Positions 45,072-56,863 of a DNA stretch of 64,000 nucleotides are shown in pieces. The notes below the pieces were generated by a model that saw only the letters and a program-made list of their open reading frames with translations, was not told where the DNA came from and did no database searches. The position numbers were made by a program, and so were the translations under genes. The DNA comes from Bostrychus sinensis (Eukaryota; Chordata; Actinopteri; Gobiiformes; Eleotridae), in contig CM036247.1 of NCBI GenBank assembly GCA_020698575.1, positions 30,232,431 to 30,296,430 of the forward strand, given 5' to 3'. How positions within the stretch are numbered: position 1 is the stretch's first letter; the number at the start of each line of letters is the position of its first letter.

Positions 45072-46017
45072 GAAATCAAACGTACAAAAAGATAATAAAT
45101 AATAATAATAATAATAACATACTTTTAGTGTTTACAGTCTTGTCATGCTTTTATTCCATATTTCCTCCCAGACATAGAAACAACCTGTACAAAATGGCTG
45201 ACCTCCGTGTGTCTCTGGTTCACTTTACGACGCACAACACTATCATACACCCACTTCATATTCAAACTAAACATTTTGTGCAATACAAAATAAATGTACA
45301 TGTACTTTTTTATCTTCAGAAAAAATAAAATTGTTATGTACAAATCAGACAAAAGTAAACATTCTCCACACCTCGAACTCTGCAGAAGCACGTGTTCTAT
45401 CGTCGTTTTGTAAAATATCTGACTGTAATCCGTAGAGCACCTATGTTACATGGGTCTTCTATTGTGAAGAACTGTGTTTTAGTCCATTTCAAAAGTCTAA
45501 GTATTGTGTATGTTAAGACTGTTAGTACTAACTGTAGGAGTAAGGCAGACATGACTTTTGCATGACAATGGTTCAAAAATCTTAACTGCAAAGAGTCGCT
45601 TTTTCACATAATGCCACAAGTAAAAAAGGAAGGTACTATAATGATTTAAATTGAAAAATAAGTTTACCTAAGCAGGAGACTGAGGCTACATCCACACTAA
45701 TATGCTTTGAATGCAGAAATGATGCTGTGTTTTTATATAGCATCCACACTACTCTTGTTAATCCTAATAAAGAATATTTTGGTTCTTGTTTTAGAGTGGA
45801 TAGACCTCAATGATGACTCATTTGGGGGTCACCACAGTAAATCATTTGCATGGATTCTTTTTGGGATAGATTTTTTTTTTTTTTTTTTTTTACAGCAGAT
45901 AAGCTTTCCTGACACAAACAGCCGTATTTTTCCTGGCTTAAGACTGGACAAAGTGAAAAATCTGAGGTTTAACTCCAGCACACAGGCCTTTAGGTAAGAC
46001 ACTGACCCCTAAAATGC
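45072..46017. other. No recognised feature
   Basis: (AAT)n at 45094-45117 and a T run at 45870-45891. No gene signal. Confidence 0.4.
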
Positions 46018-46049
46018 CTCCATAGTAGAGGTGTGTGATACTGGGGTTT

Positions 46050-46469
46050 TTGGTAACAGTTTATTTTACACTATACTTGATACAATACAACTACAATGTT
46101 ACCGCAATGTAACACATACACTAACAAACTGTATCTTATCTGTAACTTATGTTGTACTTACATAATGAAATGTTGTGTACTTACAGTGACTAGGTACAAA
46201 TGTAACAGAAAACACTTGCACTACTCTACAAAAGTCTATATTACCACAGAGTGATTTAGTGATTGTGTCGTTTTTATAGAAGTAAAATGCACTTTGGAAG
46301 AGCAGTGTAAGTATTTTCTATTACATTTATATTTAGAAATTGCAATTACACAAAATGTCCTGAATGCACCACATAGTTACATGTTATTACAGTTTGTTAC
46401 AGCATGTGTTACATAGTAGTTACATTGTAGATACATTATATCAAGTGTAGTGTAAAATAAAGTGTTATC
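46050..46469. mobile_element. Foldback unit, family H
   Basis: GGTAACAGTTTATTTTACACTATACTTGATA at the left and, inverted at the right, GATAACACTTTATTTTACACTACACTTGATA. The inverted arms extend about 80 bp with interspersed mismatches (TACAATGTAAC, ATGTAACACAT, TAACAAACTGTA). A broken relative is at 39745. Confidence 0.8.
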
Positions 46470-47148
46470 TAGGGCTGTTGCGGTGACAGCATTGTCGTCA
46501 CTCCAACCGCATGGGGGCACGAGCGACTGCAGTAACCACAGTTTATCATTTTAGTGAGACACTAATGGGATGCACAGTTTAATTTTACTGTAAACTATGA
46601 GGCATTTAAGGTTCACACACATACGCACTCAGAGACACTGTTAGAGGAGAACGGAGGGTTAATGGTGAGAAAGGAAAAAGCTTCTTCATGAGCTGCGCTG
46701 CCTCATTGACGCTAACCACTTCCCGAGCAGACACGGGGCTTACGTGGTACTCAGAGGAGGAGCCGTAGACTCGAATGACGATCCACTCACCTGGTGACGA
46801 GATAACTACGTGAGGTTTTTCTCCTCCCTCTCCACTCGCCTGCAGGTACGTGTGTGACACAAACACTCTGTAGAGTCAGTGCCGAGGAGAGCACTGCTAG
46901 TCTCCTTAGCTCATCTCTCATACCACATAAGGTGAACGTGTGTGGGTTTTTCTCAAGCTACCACGTTGCATGCGCTGCAAGGACATTGTCACTCGTGCCT
47001 TACTCAGGTTTTTTTTTAGAGCAGAGGCCTAACTATATTTCAATCTATTTTTATAATCAAAATTCTACATATTTTTATAATTTTGCATATAATTACTGCA
47101 TAATTATTGCAGGGGAAATTCTCTCACTGCGACAGCCCTAATGTTATC
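46462..47148. mobile_element. hAT element at the edge of the foldback unit
   Basis: The element 46470-47140 (671 bp) starts TAGGGCTGTTGCGGTGA and ends TCACTGCGACAGCCCTA. Target duplication GTGTTATC / ATGTTATC (7 of 8; 46462-46469, 47141-47148). A CpG-containing interior includes an 86-codon minus-strand frame without recognisable domain. Confidence 0.88.
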
Positions 47149-47541
47149 CAATTCTTTTTACCGATCTGATACAAAGTAAATACTGGGCCAGTATCGTGAT
47201 ATCAACACTTTGTATGTATACAAGCAGTGTATGAGCTTTTATGTAAGGACTAGCAGCAGCTCATCATATATTAAAACTTATTACATTTTTTTTTTCCCCA
47301 GGAAATTAGTTAAATGTAGCTTTCCACTGTTAAGTTCATGTTAAAACCCAGAACAGACTTGAAGCAAAGTAAGGCAAATTGAAAATATATATATTTCTTA
47401 ACATAAAAGCTGCACAAAAAATGAAAATTAAAAACTTACAAAAACTAGATCTCATCATGCTTTTCTCATGCCAAAACTGAGACTGACATTGGTATTATTA
47501 CTATCGATATTTGGATCAATCAGTCCGGCCCTACTCCACTG

Positions 47542-49130
47542 TATACGGCTCTCATGTATTTAAGAGAACCAGATGCTTGGAACAAAAAGCTTTAAAAAAA
47601 AAAACAGGCAAATTGTTTTTCAGGATTATAATAGCAACCACCCTCCAGTGTCGGTTTGACCAAGAAAAAATTAAAATAAATTGTCCAAAATTGTCCATGT
47701 TTTTGCATTGATGTTTCAGCCAGAGAAGATTTATATGCATTCAACTTACTTTGTTTTTGACCAGAGCGGTTTGTTTGTTAGTCTCTTGAAAGCATGCCAA
47801 CTTTTAGGAAATGTCACTCTGAATCAATTTGGGATGCAAGGGCTTCAAAGAAATAAGTATATACCCCTTAACTAAATCAAATCCCTGGTTTGAGTCCATG
47901 TCTGTGTACTTTATCTTTACTATTGTGAAATAGGTCCAATGTCTTGACTGCGGTCTGTGTTAACCAAGTAGCAGTTTTTTTATTTATCTGACAGCATGAG
48001 AAACAAATTAATTAGAAAATAACTGTTAAGGTTTAGTTTTTTTCTGAAATTATTAGGAAAAGGCTGCATGTCATTTGTATCCCAGGTTGTGTTCACACTA
48101 CAGCAAAACCAGAAGATTTTCTATCATGGTCAACCATATTTCCAAGGCTCTGTTTTGGGGTTTCTAATTGTTAGTTGAGGTTGGAACAATTCAAATAACA
48201 TAGCAAATATTTTAAAATATATTAGTGTGGCCATGCCCTCATCTCTGATCTCATACCTCTATCTTCAGTCACATCTGGGCAGGTAAGAGAGAGAACATCA
48301 AATCTACAAACCATAAGTGTACTTCACTACAACCAAAAGTTAGAGGTGAGAACTCAAATCTATAAACATATGTTCATCTCTATTGTGTGGCTTCTGAGCG
48401 GTCCGTGTGAAGAGGCACTGTTTATGGCAAAGGTAGAAGTCACGTGTGTATATAATGCTGCACTAATATAGTGCAATGTAGAGCCTGGACAGGGTTTGGA
48501 GGCAGGCAGCAGTTTTCCTCCAACTTGTGTTTATCCCACAAACCGAGCGGGGAATGAGAGAGATGGCTCCCCTTTCTCTAAAGAGGATTGTGGAAAAGCA
48601 GTCCAAACCGTTTATGGGAATCTCTGTCTTTCTCCTCCCTGTGGGGACTTTTGGCAACGAACAAACCAGAGCATCCTAAAAGCCTCCAGAGACTTTTTAG
48701 GGATGAGTGGAGGAGAAAAGACAAAGAAGGTGCAGCCGCCATGTTTGCACACAGCAGCAGAAGGCATTTCTTTGAACATGATGGCGATAACAAAGGCTTT
48801 TCAGGAAGGAATTTTAAAAAATTTTGAGTTTACACATAATATCTTAGAAGATATTATGTTTTCATGTCACATTTCCAGAAAGCATAGGTACATAACTTGA
48901 ATCTCTGTGGGGTGTCAACTGGTTGCACCAAGCTACATGACCTCAAAGAGCAAAGTTTCTCTTCCTCCTTAATTTAGATATAACTTTTGTCTGGAACCAT
49001 AACAGATACAGTCAGCAACTTTGGGGACGCCCACAAAAATGTCACATCTAATCACTCTTTGGAGGAAAAAACTCACCAATCACTACGAAGAGTTCTGTGT
49101 TGTCTTCTGTTCAACAAATACTAACAAATG
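47542..49130. other. No recognised gene
   Basis: 48490-48830 is GC-richer and open in two plus-strand frames (134 and 79 codons), which overlap each other and a minus-strand frame. None has a domain or splice context. A small palindrome (ATAATATCTTAGAAGATATTAT) lies at 48837-48858. Confidence 0.35.
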
Positions 49131-49144
49131 CTGAGTCTAAGTTT

Positions 49145-49770
49145 TATTTGACCTAATAAAGACATGGAGACATATAGGAGAACTAAGTGGTCCAATGGTA
49201 TGTATTTATGCATAAAAACACTCACTAGCTAGCGTTAGCTAGAACTAACTAACTAACTTATCTTATACTGTAAATAAATTCTGTGACAAATGTCATGACA
49301 TAAGTGTTTTTAAACCATGTGTTGTCCTAGGGGTCAATTATGACCCACAAACGTTATCTTTTGCATTTGTATTCTTCAAATAGTTTGAGGTCTATTGACC
49401 CTAGTTTCTAAAATGAAGGGTTGGTTTAGTGGGTTGGACTGAAGTAAGACTAAAGGTGTAACACAAAATTGATTAGAAGTTGATGCTGTACTCTTTAAAT
49501 AACAATCAAACCAGGTGGGGTCTTTTTTTAACCCCAGATGACAAAGGGTGAATCGCAATTGGGAGGACATTACAAGCTAATGGCCTATAGGGACATATGG
49601 TCTTCCTAATTTAACCAAATAAAGACAGAGACAAAAAGGAGAACAAAGTGGTCCAATAGTACAAGTTTGTGTATAAAAACACTCGCTAGCCAACTATAAC
49701 TATAGCTACCTATAACCTGCTAATATAATTAGATCGTAATGTTATGGGCTCAAGTGTGGGAATATTAGTG
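49145..49770. repeat. Two copies of a short dispersed repeat
   Basis: 49150-49240 and 49613-49695 share AATAAAGACA, AGGAGAAC.AAGTGGTCCAAT and GTATAAAAACACTC.CTAGC in order. Unknown class. Confidence 0.65.
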
Positions 49771-50425
49771 CAAGCTTAATTCATCATATATATTGTAAAT
49801 TTGTGAATCAATGTTTAATTGAATCATGGCACAACCTAAACAGGCTCCTTTAGAGGCATTAGTGTTAGCATTAGCTCAACTTTAAGACCTCAGATTAGTT
49901 TTTATGGAATGGCTTAAGCCCCAACTCCTATATTTACACTAACTCGGGCCAAAATCCAGACTTTTCTGAGCAAGTTTTATGGAACAGCCATCAGATAGCA
50001 GAATATATCTGGAGATGTCATGTCACCCAATTCAGCTGTATTCATCTGTGAGAAAATACGGACAACAGTCCATTTAATTTTCTAATGTAGCATTCTTTTC
50101 CATGCCACAACACTGGTAAGGACAGTGTGTTAGACACTCATGTTACACACCTTTAAGATTGCTTAGTATGTAAATAATCTGTTAATGAAGACTGGAAAGA
50201 ATGAAAAAAGTAGTGTGTCCAAACGGTAAAAGCTGATTGTTTTCCCCCATGTCTGACCACGCTATTGACTATGACGCCGCATGGACTATCCTGGAAATGT
50301 GACATAGAAACAAACACTCCTGGATACTGCGTTGGACTGTAGCATGGTTTAAAGTGGCTCATCTTCTCCAGCGTCTCAGTCCAGAGGATGTCATACTTTT
50401 CCCAGAGTGATGAGGAAGCTCCAGC
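49771..50425. other. No recognised feature
   Basis: Nothing supported. Confidence 0.4.
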
Positions 50426-50500
50426 TCACAGGTCCCAGTGGACTAAAAGGACCTGCTGGACTACAGAGACCAGCTGGACTACATGGACCGGCTGGGTGAC
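50426..50500 (+). other. Short collagen-like (Gly-X-Y) reading frame or tandem motif
   Basis: One plus-strand frame reads TGPSGLKGPAGLQRPAGLHG then stops. The DNA is also a loose tandem of GCTGGACTACA(T/G)GGACC, so Gly-X-Y periodicity may be a by-product. One Gly position is Arg. Confidence 0.2.
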
Positions 50501-51045
50501 CTATAGTTTACCTGGTCTACATGTCCCTGTCCCCACCGTAGCCCAGTGTCAGAGGTTTGAGTCGGTTGTTGTTCTGCTGCCTCTGTCTCTGAGGCCTCTT
50601 TGGCTTTTTGCTGTTGACACAAGAAAACAGCATTTAGAAGTATACTTGAGACAACACTGACAGAGTAAGAATGGACCATGAGTCAGTGGCTGATGTGAAG
50701 GCCCATGTGGGAGAAAAAGCTGACTCTAATGGGCTCAGATCTACACATGTTAACTGTGTGGACATCATATGGCTACAAGCTTAACTCATCAAAAACAAGA
50801 TCCTACACTGTAAAAAAAAAATGTTGTGAAAATTCAAAAACTCGAGGCTCACTAACATTTTTTGTTCACCTAATTTAACGTTCAAGTCTAAAAACTTTAA
50901 TTTTTCAGTCTTACTCGCCATCATTATTTTTTTAAAACTCATCTTACAGCCAACTTACTATCCATTCTTCAGAAAGAGTATTATTATACAGAAAGAGTTT
51001 TAATGGGAGTTGTTTTTTAGACCCTACTTAGCACAGGAAAAAAAA
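50501..51045. other. No recognised feature
   Basis: Nothing supported. Confidence 0.4.
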
Positions 51046-51049
51046 AGAT

Positions 51050-51345
51050 ACCTAAAAATAAATGTTGTTGGTGATACCTACCCCGAAATCCATTTTGCAT
51101 TGAGAATAATAAAAATATATATATATAAAAAAAGATGCTAATACATACACTGACATAAAAATGTTAAATTCTGAAAATTATTAAATATTTGTATTTAATG
51201 CCAGAGAAGTTTATTAAAACATTAATTTAAAACAAGCAGGGAAAAAAAAAGTTTACTATTTCTATGATGTTTTGTGATGAAGCCACTTTTGTCATTTAAC
51301 AGTTACAAAGTAACTTTTTAAAATTGGAGTATAAGAGTTAATTTT
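51050..51345. repeat. Dispersed repeat family F, copy 2
   Basis: Second copy of the unit at 26440-26765 (shared blocks listed there). Confidence 0.65.
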
Positions 51346-52740
51346 CAAATGTTCTTTTTCATCTTAGATTTTGTTTTCATGTCAAACCAAGCCTCTCACA
51401 ATGACGCATCATTTCCTCCCATTGTGAGTTTGTAAGAGGACAGCAGTCTTCTGGTCCATTTTTCTCCTACTATTACAGTAATCACCACATCAGGTACACA
51501 GCAGGAAACAGAAACAAATGAATGGCACCAGTGAGAAGCTGGGAAGTGTGTGTAATGAAGGACATATAGTACACATACTATACTTACATATTGTTCAATG
51601 AAAAAGCTATATTTCACACACTCTGCACGCACACACACTCCTCTTATCAATCACACCACTGGCTGACCTCTCAAAGTTGACGCCTGGATTCTTTAACAGT
51701 GTTGGTATTTACATGTGCATGTTGCAGTGAATAAAGCATGACAGCAAGATTAAGGCTTTGTGCTTTTCTGAGCTGTCAGTACAAAGACTGAAGTGCTGAG
51801 TCATAACTCCGGGTTTGAGTGCACAGAATTATGGGTAATGTATAGTTTCTCTTTACTTGTTGTCAAAAAACAAAGCTCGTCTTATTGTGTGATGAAATGC
51901 ATGATAAATGTTAGCTATAGTCACTTCATTCTCTTAAAATAAGCGATACTTGTACTTCTCTCTGTATCCACAAGAGGGCAGCAGTATCTTACTTATTGCA
52001 GTGCAGACTCCTATGTGAAGGAGTCTGAGGCCACATTTATCTAACTCTTTTCGCTGGCCTCTCCTTCTAAATGGACTGTGGTAAGTACTACTATTGTGCT
52101 GCACACACTGGAATACTATAGTACTTTTAGAGCAGATTATTGATGGATATCTCTCACAATGCAGAGAAGTACATATACTGGAAGTGATAATGTATTATTG
52201 CTACCTGACAATGCTGCAAATATGTAGAAAAGGGACATGCTAATTTCATGTACACACAGAATGTTAGTGCTCTGATTGAAGGCACTTCTATTAAGCTTAA
52301 GGACTGCATTCACAGTAATGGCCTAACTTTAAATTGTGCTGCAGCAGACCTAATCTCCAAACACAATAAAGCAAGGTTACAATTGGTCTCTTGAAAAGCT
52401 TTTTACTCAGTTGTATTCCATTGAAAATGCAGTGTTTCTGAATGTAACTGCCCTTTTAAAGGCTGCTGTTTGGAGATGGATTACACTGAAGACAATCAGC
52501 AGACACTGTAGCTTAAAGATTCAATTTGGCCCCTTAGGAGCCATTCAAGTATTCAAGCTGCTTTCTACAAGCAACACAGTGCTTTCTTACAAAACACACA
52601 CTTATTTGAAACTGATACGTGTTTATTTTTACAAGGCTAATAAATAAAATATAATGTAGTATTTCATGACAGCAATGTGTCATAAGAAGTGATTGTCTTC
52701 ATTTATGACAGCATTATCACTATTAAAATTTCAAGCAGTG
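51346..52740. other. No recognised feature
   Basis: Ordinary sequence. A CACACA stretch lies near 51625-51640. No gene signal. Confidence 0.4.
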
Positions 52741-52741
52741 C

Positions 52742-53428
52742 ATCAGGTTTTCCAAGTCCGAGGCCATGGTTCTCGACCGGAAAAGGGTGGCTTGCCCTCT
52801 CCAGGTTGGAGGAGAGTTCCTGCCTCAAGTGGAGGAGTTCAAGTATCTCGGGGTCTTGTTCATGAGTGAGGGAAGGATGGAGCGTGAGATTGACAGACGG
52901 ATCGGTGCAGCGTCTACAGTAATGCGGTCGTTGTATCGGTCTGTTGTGGTGAAGAAAGAGCTGAGTCGAAAGGCGAAGCTCTCAATTTACCATCGATCTA
53001 CGTTCCTACACTCACCTATGGTCATGAGCTTTGGGTCATGACCGAAAGGACAAGATCCCGGATACAAGCGGCCAAAATGAGTTTCCTCCGCAGGGTGGCT
53101 GGGCGCTCCCTTAGAGATAGGGTGAGGAGCTCGGAGTAGAGCCGCTGCTCCTCCACATCGAGAGGAGCCAGCTGAGGTGGCTTGGGCATCTGTTCCAGAT
53201 GCCTCCCGGATGCCTCCCTGGGGAGGTGTTCCGGGCATGTCCCACCAGGAGGAGGCTCCGGGGAAGACCTAGGACACGCTGTCTCTCGGCTGGCTTGGGA
53301 ACGCCTTGGGGTTCCTCCAGAGGAGCTGGAGGAAATGTCCAGGGAGAGGGATGTCTGGGTGTCCCTGCTTAGACTGCTGCCTCCACGACCCAGCCCCGGA
53401 TAAAGCGGAAGAAGATGGATGGATGGCA
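52742..53428 (+). pseudogene. Rex3-like (RTE clade) LINE, C-terminal ORF2 remnant
   Basis: Plus-strand frames give MVLDRKRVACPLQVGGEF, EEFKYLGVLFMSEGRMEREI, YRSVVVKKELSRKAKLSIY; then, after a frameshift near 52990-53000, YVPTLTYGHELWVMTERTRS and MSFLRRVAGRSLRDRVRSSE; then a TAG near 53137 and, in the third frame, SRLAWERLGVPPEELEEM and WVSLLRLLPPRPSPG. This is the C-terminal end of the fish Rex3/RTE reverse transcriptase protein. The copy ends in GATGGATGGATGG (53415-53427), the GATG tail typical of the family. It is 5'-truncated and twice broken, so inactive. A 100-bp relative is at 16618. Confidence 0.9.
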
Positions 53429-53635
53429 TCAGGTTTATCATGTCGTCGAGAGATAGCAGCAAGTTTTGAGATAGTTTGCATAAACATTATGTACTAGTAC
53501 ATTTCTGAAGCTATGGCTGTAACAAACGAAAGTAACCCCAAACAACTGTACAAGAACTGTATGTAACAATCTCCAGTATCATCTACTCAAGTCATCAGTT
53601 TAGTTTTTTTTAGTGCATTAAAGCCTTGTCCAAAT
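53429..53635. other. No recognised feature
   Basis: Short spacer; nothing supported. Confidence 0.4.
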
Positions 53636-53637
53636 TT

Positions 53638-53775
53638 GATAAGGGGCAGCAGTAGTTCAGTTGGAAGAGACATTCACCTACTAACCCAAAGGGTGACGGT
53701 TCAATCCCTGCTATCGGCAATGCACACCGTCGTTGTGTCCTTGGGCATGACGCTTCAGACAACAACATGGGACAG
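53638..53775 (+). repeat. tRNA-derived SINE, best-preserved head
   Basis: GGGGCAGCAGTAGTTCAGTTGG (A-box region) and GGTTCAATCCC at about 53699-53709 (B box) at tRNA-like spacing, then CGTTGTGTCCTTGGGCATGACGCTTCAGA. The body is truncated. The other copies in this window belong to the same family. Confidence 0.75.
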
Positions 53776-54138
53776 ACGAATGAACCGGACAAGTGAAATA
53801 TGATGTGAGGGGAGTGGACAATATGGAATAGGAATGCAGACTGGAGTTTTGGAAAATGTTTTAGGGATGTATTTTTCTTCTACATAAATATTTTGTTATG
53901 CTTTAGTGGTAAGTAAGTAGTAGGTAATTATTGATGTTATGAGACCAGTACTCCTTGGGTAATTAGTACATTTCCATTATTGTGTGTCTGCCCCAACTAT
54001 AGATATTGTATCTGCTGATATTGAAATGATGGTACAACTATGGTAATATAGCCTGATGTGAGATAAATAGTCTGAAGCCCGACTCTGTTGCTTTGCATAT
54101 GTGCCAGAGGTGTGGACTTAAAAGTCAAGATTTGGCGA
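53776..54138. other. No recognised feature
   Basis: Nothing supported. Confidence 0.4.
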
Positions 54139-54298
54139 GTTGATGCGTACCTCTCTGGTCTTTGTGCATGCCCTGTGTGCCCTTTGCGGGTTCCATAGGG
54201 ATATGCTTGGCAAAGCTAAAAGCTAACAAATTAGCGTCGCTCCCCAGGCCTGCAAAGGGCACATGGCATGCACAAAGACCAGAGAGGTAGGCATCAAC
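54139..54298. repeat. Inverted repeat with arms of 47-49 bp
   Basis: 54139-54187 pairs with 54252-54298, differing by single substitutions and a 2-base gap. Arms start GTTGATGC and contain ACCTCTCTGGTCTTTGTGCATGCC. The 64-base loop is AT-balanced. Could be a small foldback transposon. Confidence 0.88.
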
Positions 54299-54639
54299 TT
54301 GTCTAAGATCAGGGCAGAACATAGATTAGTATAGAAAAATGGTGGCCTGTTCCTTTAAAACCTTTTAAGGTATACTATAACTTTTCAGTGACCAAAGTAG
54401 AGTGTGTACGTGTCCAACTAAATGCGAACAATATCTACATTTTTTTTTACCTGACATTAGCATGCATGCTTAAGAACTTAAGACATCAAGACATGAGACA
54501 TCATATGACATTGAATTTTTGAGTTATGTTGCTTTGCTAATGAACAAACAAACCAACAAGCATATCTTGAAAACATGATGTGAATAGAAAACTGGCCATT
54601 TTTGGAGTTTTTATCCCCATTTTGAAACACAAACATCTT
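54299..54639. other. No recognised feature
   Basis: Nothing supported. Confidence 0.4.
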
Positions 54640-54705
54640 TTTTCTTCTGTTCCTTTCTGCTGTTCCCTCTTAGGGATCACCAGAGCCAATCACCTGCCTC
54701 CACCT
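54640..54705 (-). pseudogene. RTE LINE remnant, left piece
   Basis: TTTCTGCTGTTCCCTCTTAGGGATCACCAGAGCCAATCACCTGCCTCCACC is the familiar 3' region of a fish RTE element, read in reverse. It continues at 56266 beyond the mariner insertion. Confidence 0.7.
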
Positions 54706-56265
54706 TACCACACTGCTCAAAAAAATAAAGGGAACACTTAAACAACACAATGTAATTCCAAGTCAATCACACTTCTGTGAAATCAAACTGTCCACATAGG
54801 AAGCAACACTGACTGACATCAGTTTCACCTGCTGTTGTACAAATGGAACAGACAACAGGTGCAAATTATAGGCAAACAGCAAGACACCCCCAATAAAGGA
54901 GTGGTTCTGCAGGAGGTGACCACAGACCACTTCTCAGTTCCTATGCTTTCTGGCTGATGTTTTGGTCACTTTTGAATGCTGGCGGTGCTTTCACTCTAGT
55001 GGTAGCATGAGACGGAGCCTACAACCCACACAAGTGGCTCAGGTAGTGCAGCTCATCCAGGATGGCACATCAATGCGAGCTGTGGCAAGAAGGTTTGCTG
55101 TGTCTGTCAGCGTAGTGTCCAGAGCATGGAGGCGCTACCAGGAGACAGGCCAGTACATTAGGAGACAGTGGAGGAGGTTGTAGGAGGGCAACAACCCAGC
55201 AGCAAGACCACTACCTCCTCCTTTGTGCAAGGAGGAACAGGAGGAGCACTGCCAGAGCCCTGCAAAATGACCTCCAGCAGGCCACAAATGTGCATGTGTC
55301 AGAAACGGTCAGAAACCATGAGGGCCCGACGTCCACAGGTGGGGGTTGTGCTTACAGCCCAACACCGCGCAGGATGTTTGGCATTTGCCAGAGAACACCA
55401 AGATTGGCAAATTCGCCATTGGCGCCCTATGCTCTTCACAGATGAAAGTAGGTTCTCACTGAGCACATGTGACAGACGTGACTCTGAGTCTGGAGACGCC
55501 GTGGAGAACTGTTCTGCTGCCTGCAACATCCTCAAGCATGACAGGGTTGGCAGTGGGTGAGTAATGGTGTGGGGTGGCATTTCTTTGGGGGGCCACACAG
55601 CCTTCCATGGGCTTGACAGAGGTAGCCTGACTGCCATTAGGTACCGAGATGAGATCCTCAGAGCCTTGTGAGACCATATGCTGGTGCGGTTGGCCCTGGG
55701 TTCCTCCTAACACAAGACAATGCTAGACCTCATGTGGCTGGAGTGTGTCAGCAGTTCCTGCAAGACCAAAGCATTGATGCTATGGACTGGCAGCCCGTTC
55801 CCCAGACCTGAATCCAATTGAGCACATCTGGGACATCATGTCTCGCTCCATCCACCAATGCCACATTGCACCACAGACTGTCCAGGAGTTGGCGGATGCT
55901 TTAGTCCAGGTCTGGGAGGAGATCCCTCAGGAGACCATCCTCCACCTCATCAGGAGCATGCCCAGGTGTTGCAGGGAGGTCATACAGGCGTGGAGGCCAC
56001 ACACACTACTGAGCCTCATTTTGACTTGTTTTAAGGACATTATATCAAAGTTGGATCAGCCTGTAGTGTGTTTTTCCACTTTAATTTTGAGTGTGACTCC
56101 AAATCCAGACCTCCATGGGTTAATAAATTTAAATTTCCATTGATAATTTTTGTGTGATTTTGTTGTCAGCACATTCAACTATGTAAAAAACAAAGTATTT
56201 AATAACAATATTTCATTCATTCAGATCTAGGATGTGTTAGTGTTCCCTTTATTTGTTTGAACATA
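54706..56265 (+). mobile_element. Tc1/mariner-type transposon inserted in an RTE LINE
   Basis: The element runs 54708-56263 (about 1.56 kb), flanked by TA at 54706-54707 and 56264-56265. Ends: TCAAAAAAATAAAGGGAACACTTAA at the left and, inverted at the right, TCAAACAAATAAAGGGAACACTAAC. Both ends have the size and target TA expected of Tc1/mariner. The left of the family's usual start CACTGCTCAAAA is intact; the right terminus has substitutions. Confidence 0.9.
55007..56015 (+). pseudogene. Tc1-like transposase, broken
   Basis: ATG at 55007 opens MRRSLQPTQVAQVVQLIQDG and a helix-turn-helix (RAVARRFAVSVSVVSRAWRR). The frame ends early at a TAG near 55181. In other frames follow RALQNDLQQATNVHVSETVR, the first catalytic Asp region RPMLFTDESRFSLSTCDRRD, a TGA near 55558, GGHTAFHGLDRGSLTAIRYR, the second Asp in LLTQDNARPHVA, and the third catalytic position region SPDLNPIEHIWDIMSRSIHQ (Glu). 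All three D-D-E positions are still visible, but at least two frameshifts and several stops make it non-functional. Confidence 0.88.
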
Positions 56266-56720
56266 TTGTCTGCATTCTCTTCTTTCACACTTCTTGTCTC
56301 AACTTCATGTCCTCTTTCACTACATCCTTCTTTGGTCTTCCTCTAGGCCTCTCAGCATCCTTCTCTCAAGATCATCTCTCCATTTTCAAACTATCTCAAA
56401 CGGCCTTTCTGACTGCATCTCCAAAATGTCTCACATGAGCTGTCCCTCTAATGTACCTATTCTGAACCCTGTCCATCTTCTTCACCCCCAAAGAGAAGCT
56501 CAACATCTTTAGCTCTGCTACCTCCAGCTCTGCCTCCTGTCTTTTTCTCAGTGCCACTGTTTCTAAACTGTCCAACTAGCTGGTCTCGCCACTGTCTGGT
56601 TCACCTTTGCTTTTTTTCCTTGCTGAAACACCTTTCATCACACAACACACCTGACACTTTTCTTCACCCATTCCAACCTGCTTGCACATACTGCATGGGT
56701 TTAACTGGCCAGTCTATTGC
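56266..56720 (-). pseudogene. RTE LINE remnant, right piece
   Basis: Minus-strand translation from about 56590 gives RKRQEAELEVAELKMLSFSL, KKMDRVQNRYIRGTAHVRHF and ERPRGRPKKDVVKEDMK, the C-terminal region of fish RTE proteins, with stops between. Joining 54705 to 56266 without the mariner restores the usual order of the element's 3' region (CTCCACC.TTGTCTGCATTCTCTTC). Confidence 0.8.
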
Positions 56721-56863
56721 AACTATCTTGGCTGTACAACTAAGTAATTATAATTTGTCAATACTCACTTGTCATGCCAGGTAGTTTCTGTTTCATTTTC
56801 CTCATTATTGCAAACTGCGTCTTTCCTGACTGATCTTATCTCCTGTTTAATTTTTTGCTTCAG

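Larger units (their letters stand above)
46018..47541. mobile_element. Outer hAT-like element carrying two further insertions
   Basis: 46026 begins TAGAGGTGTGTGATACTGGGG. The matching end is ATCAGTCCGGCCCTA at 47533, with CGATATTTGG and AGTATCGTGATATC motifs inside. Possible target duplication CTCCATAG / CTCCACTG (6 of 8). The interior is split by the foldback unit at 46050-46469 and the hAT at 46470-47140, so the outer element is the oldest. Ends are degenerate; moderate confidence. Confidence 0.55.

Noticed and set aside
46606..46866. 86-codon minus-strand frame inside a hAT
   Set aside because: No BED zinc finger or hAT dimerisation motif; the element is non-autonomous.
48496..48900. 134-codon plus-strand frame
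   Set aside because: Overlaps other open frames on both strands, has no recognisable domain and no splice or promoter context.
53697..53712. tRNA gene
   Set aside because: A- and B-box-like sequences are present, but the flanking body is the dispersed SINE seen at four other sites, and no full cloverleaf can be drawn.
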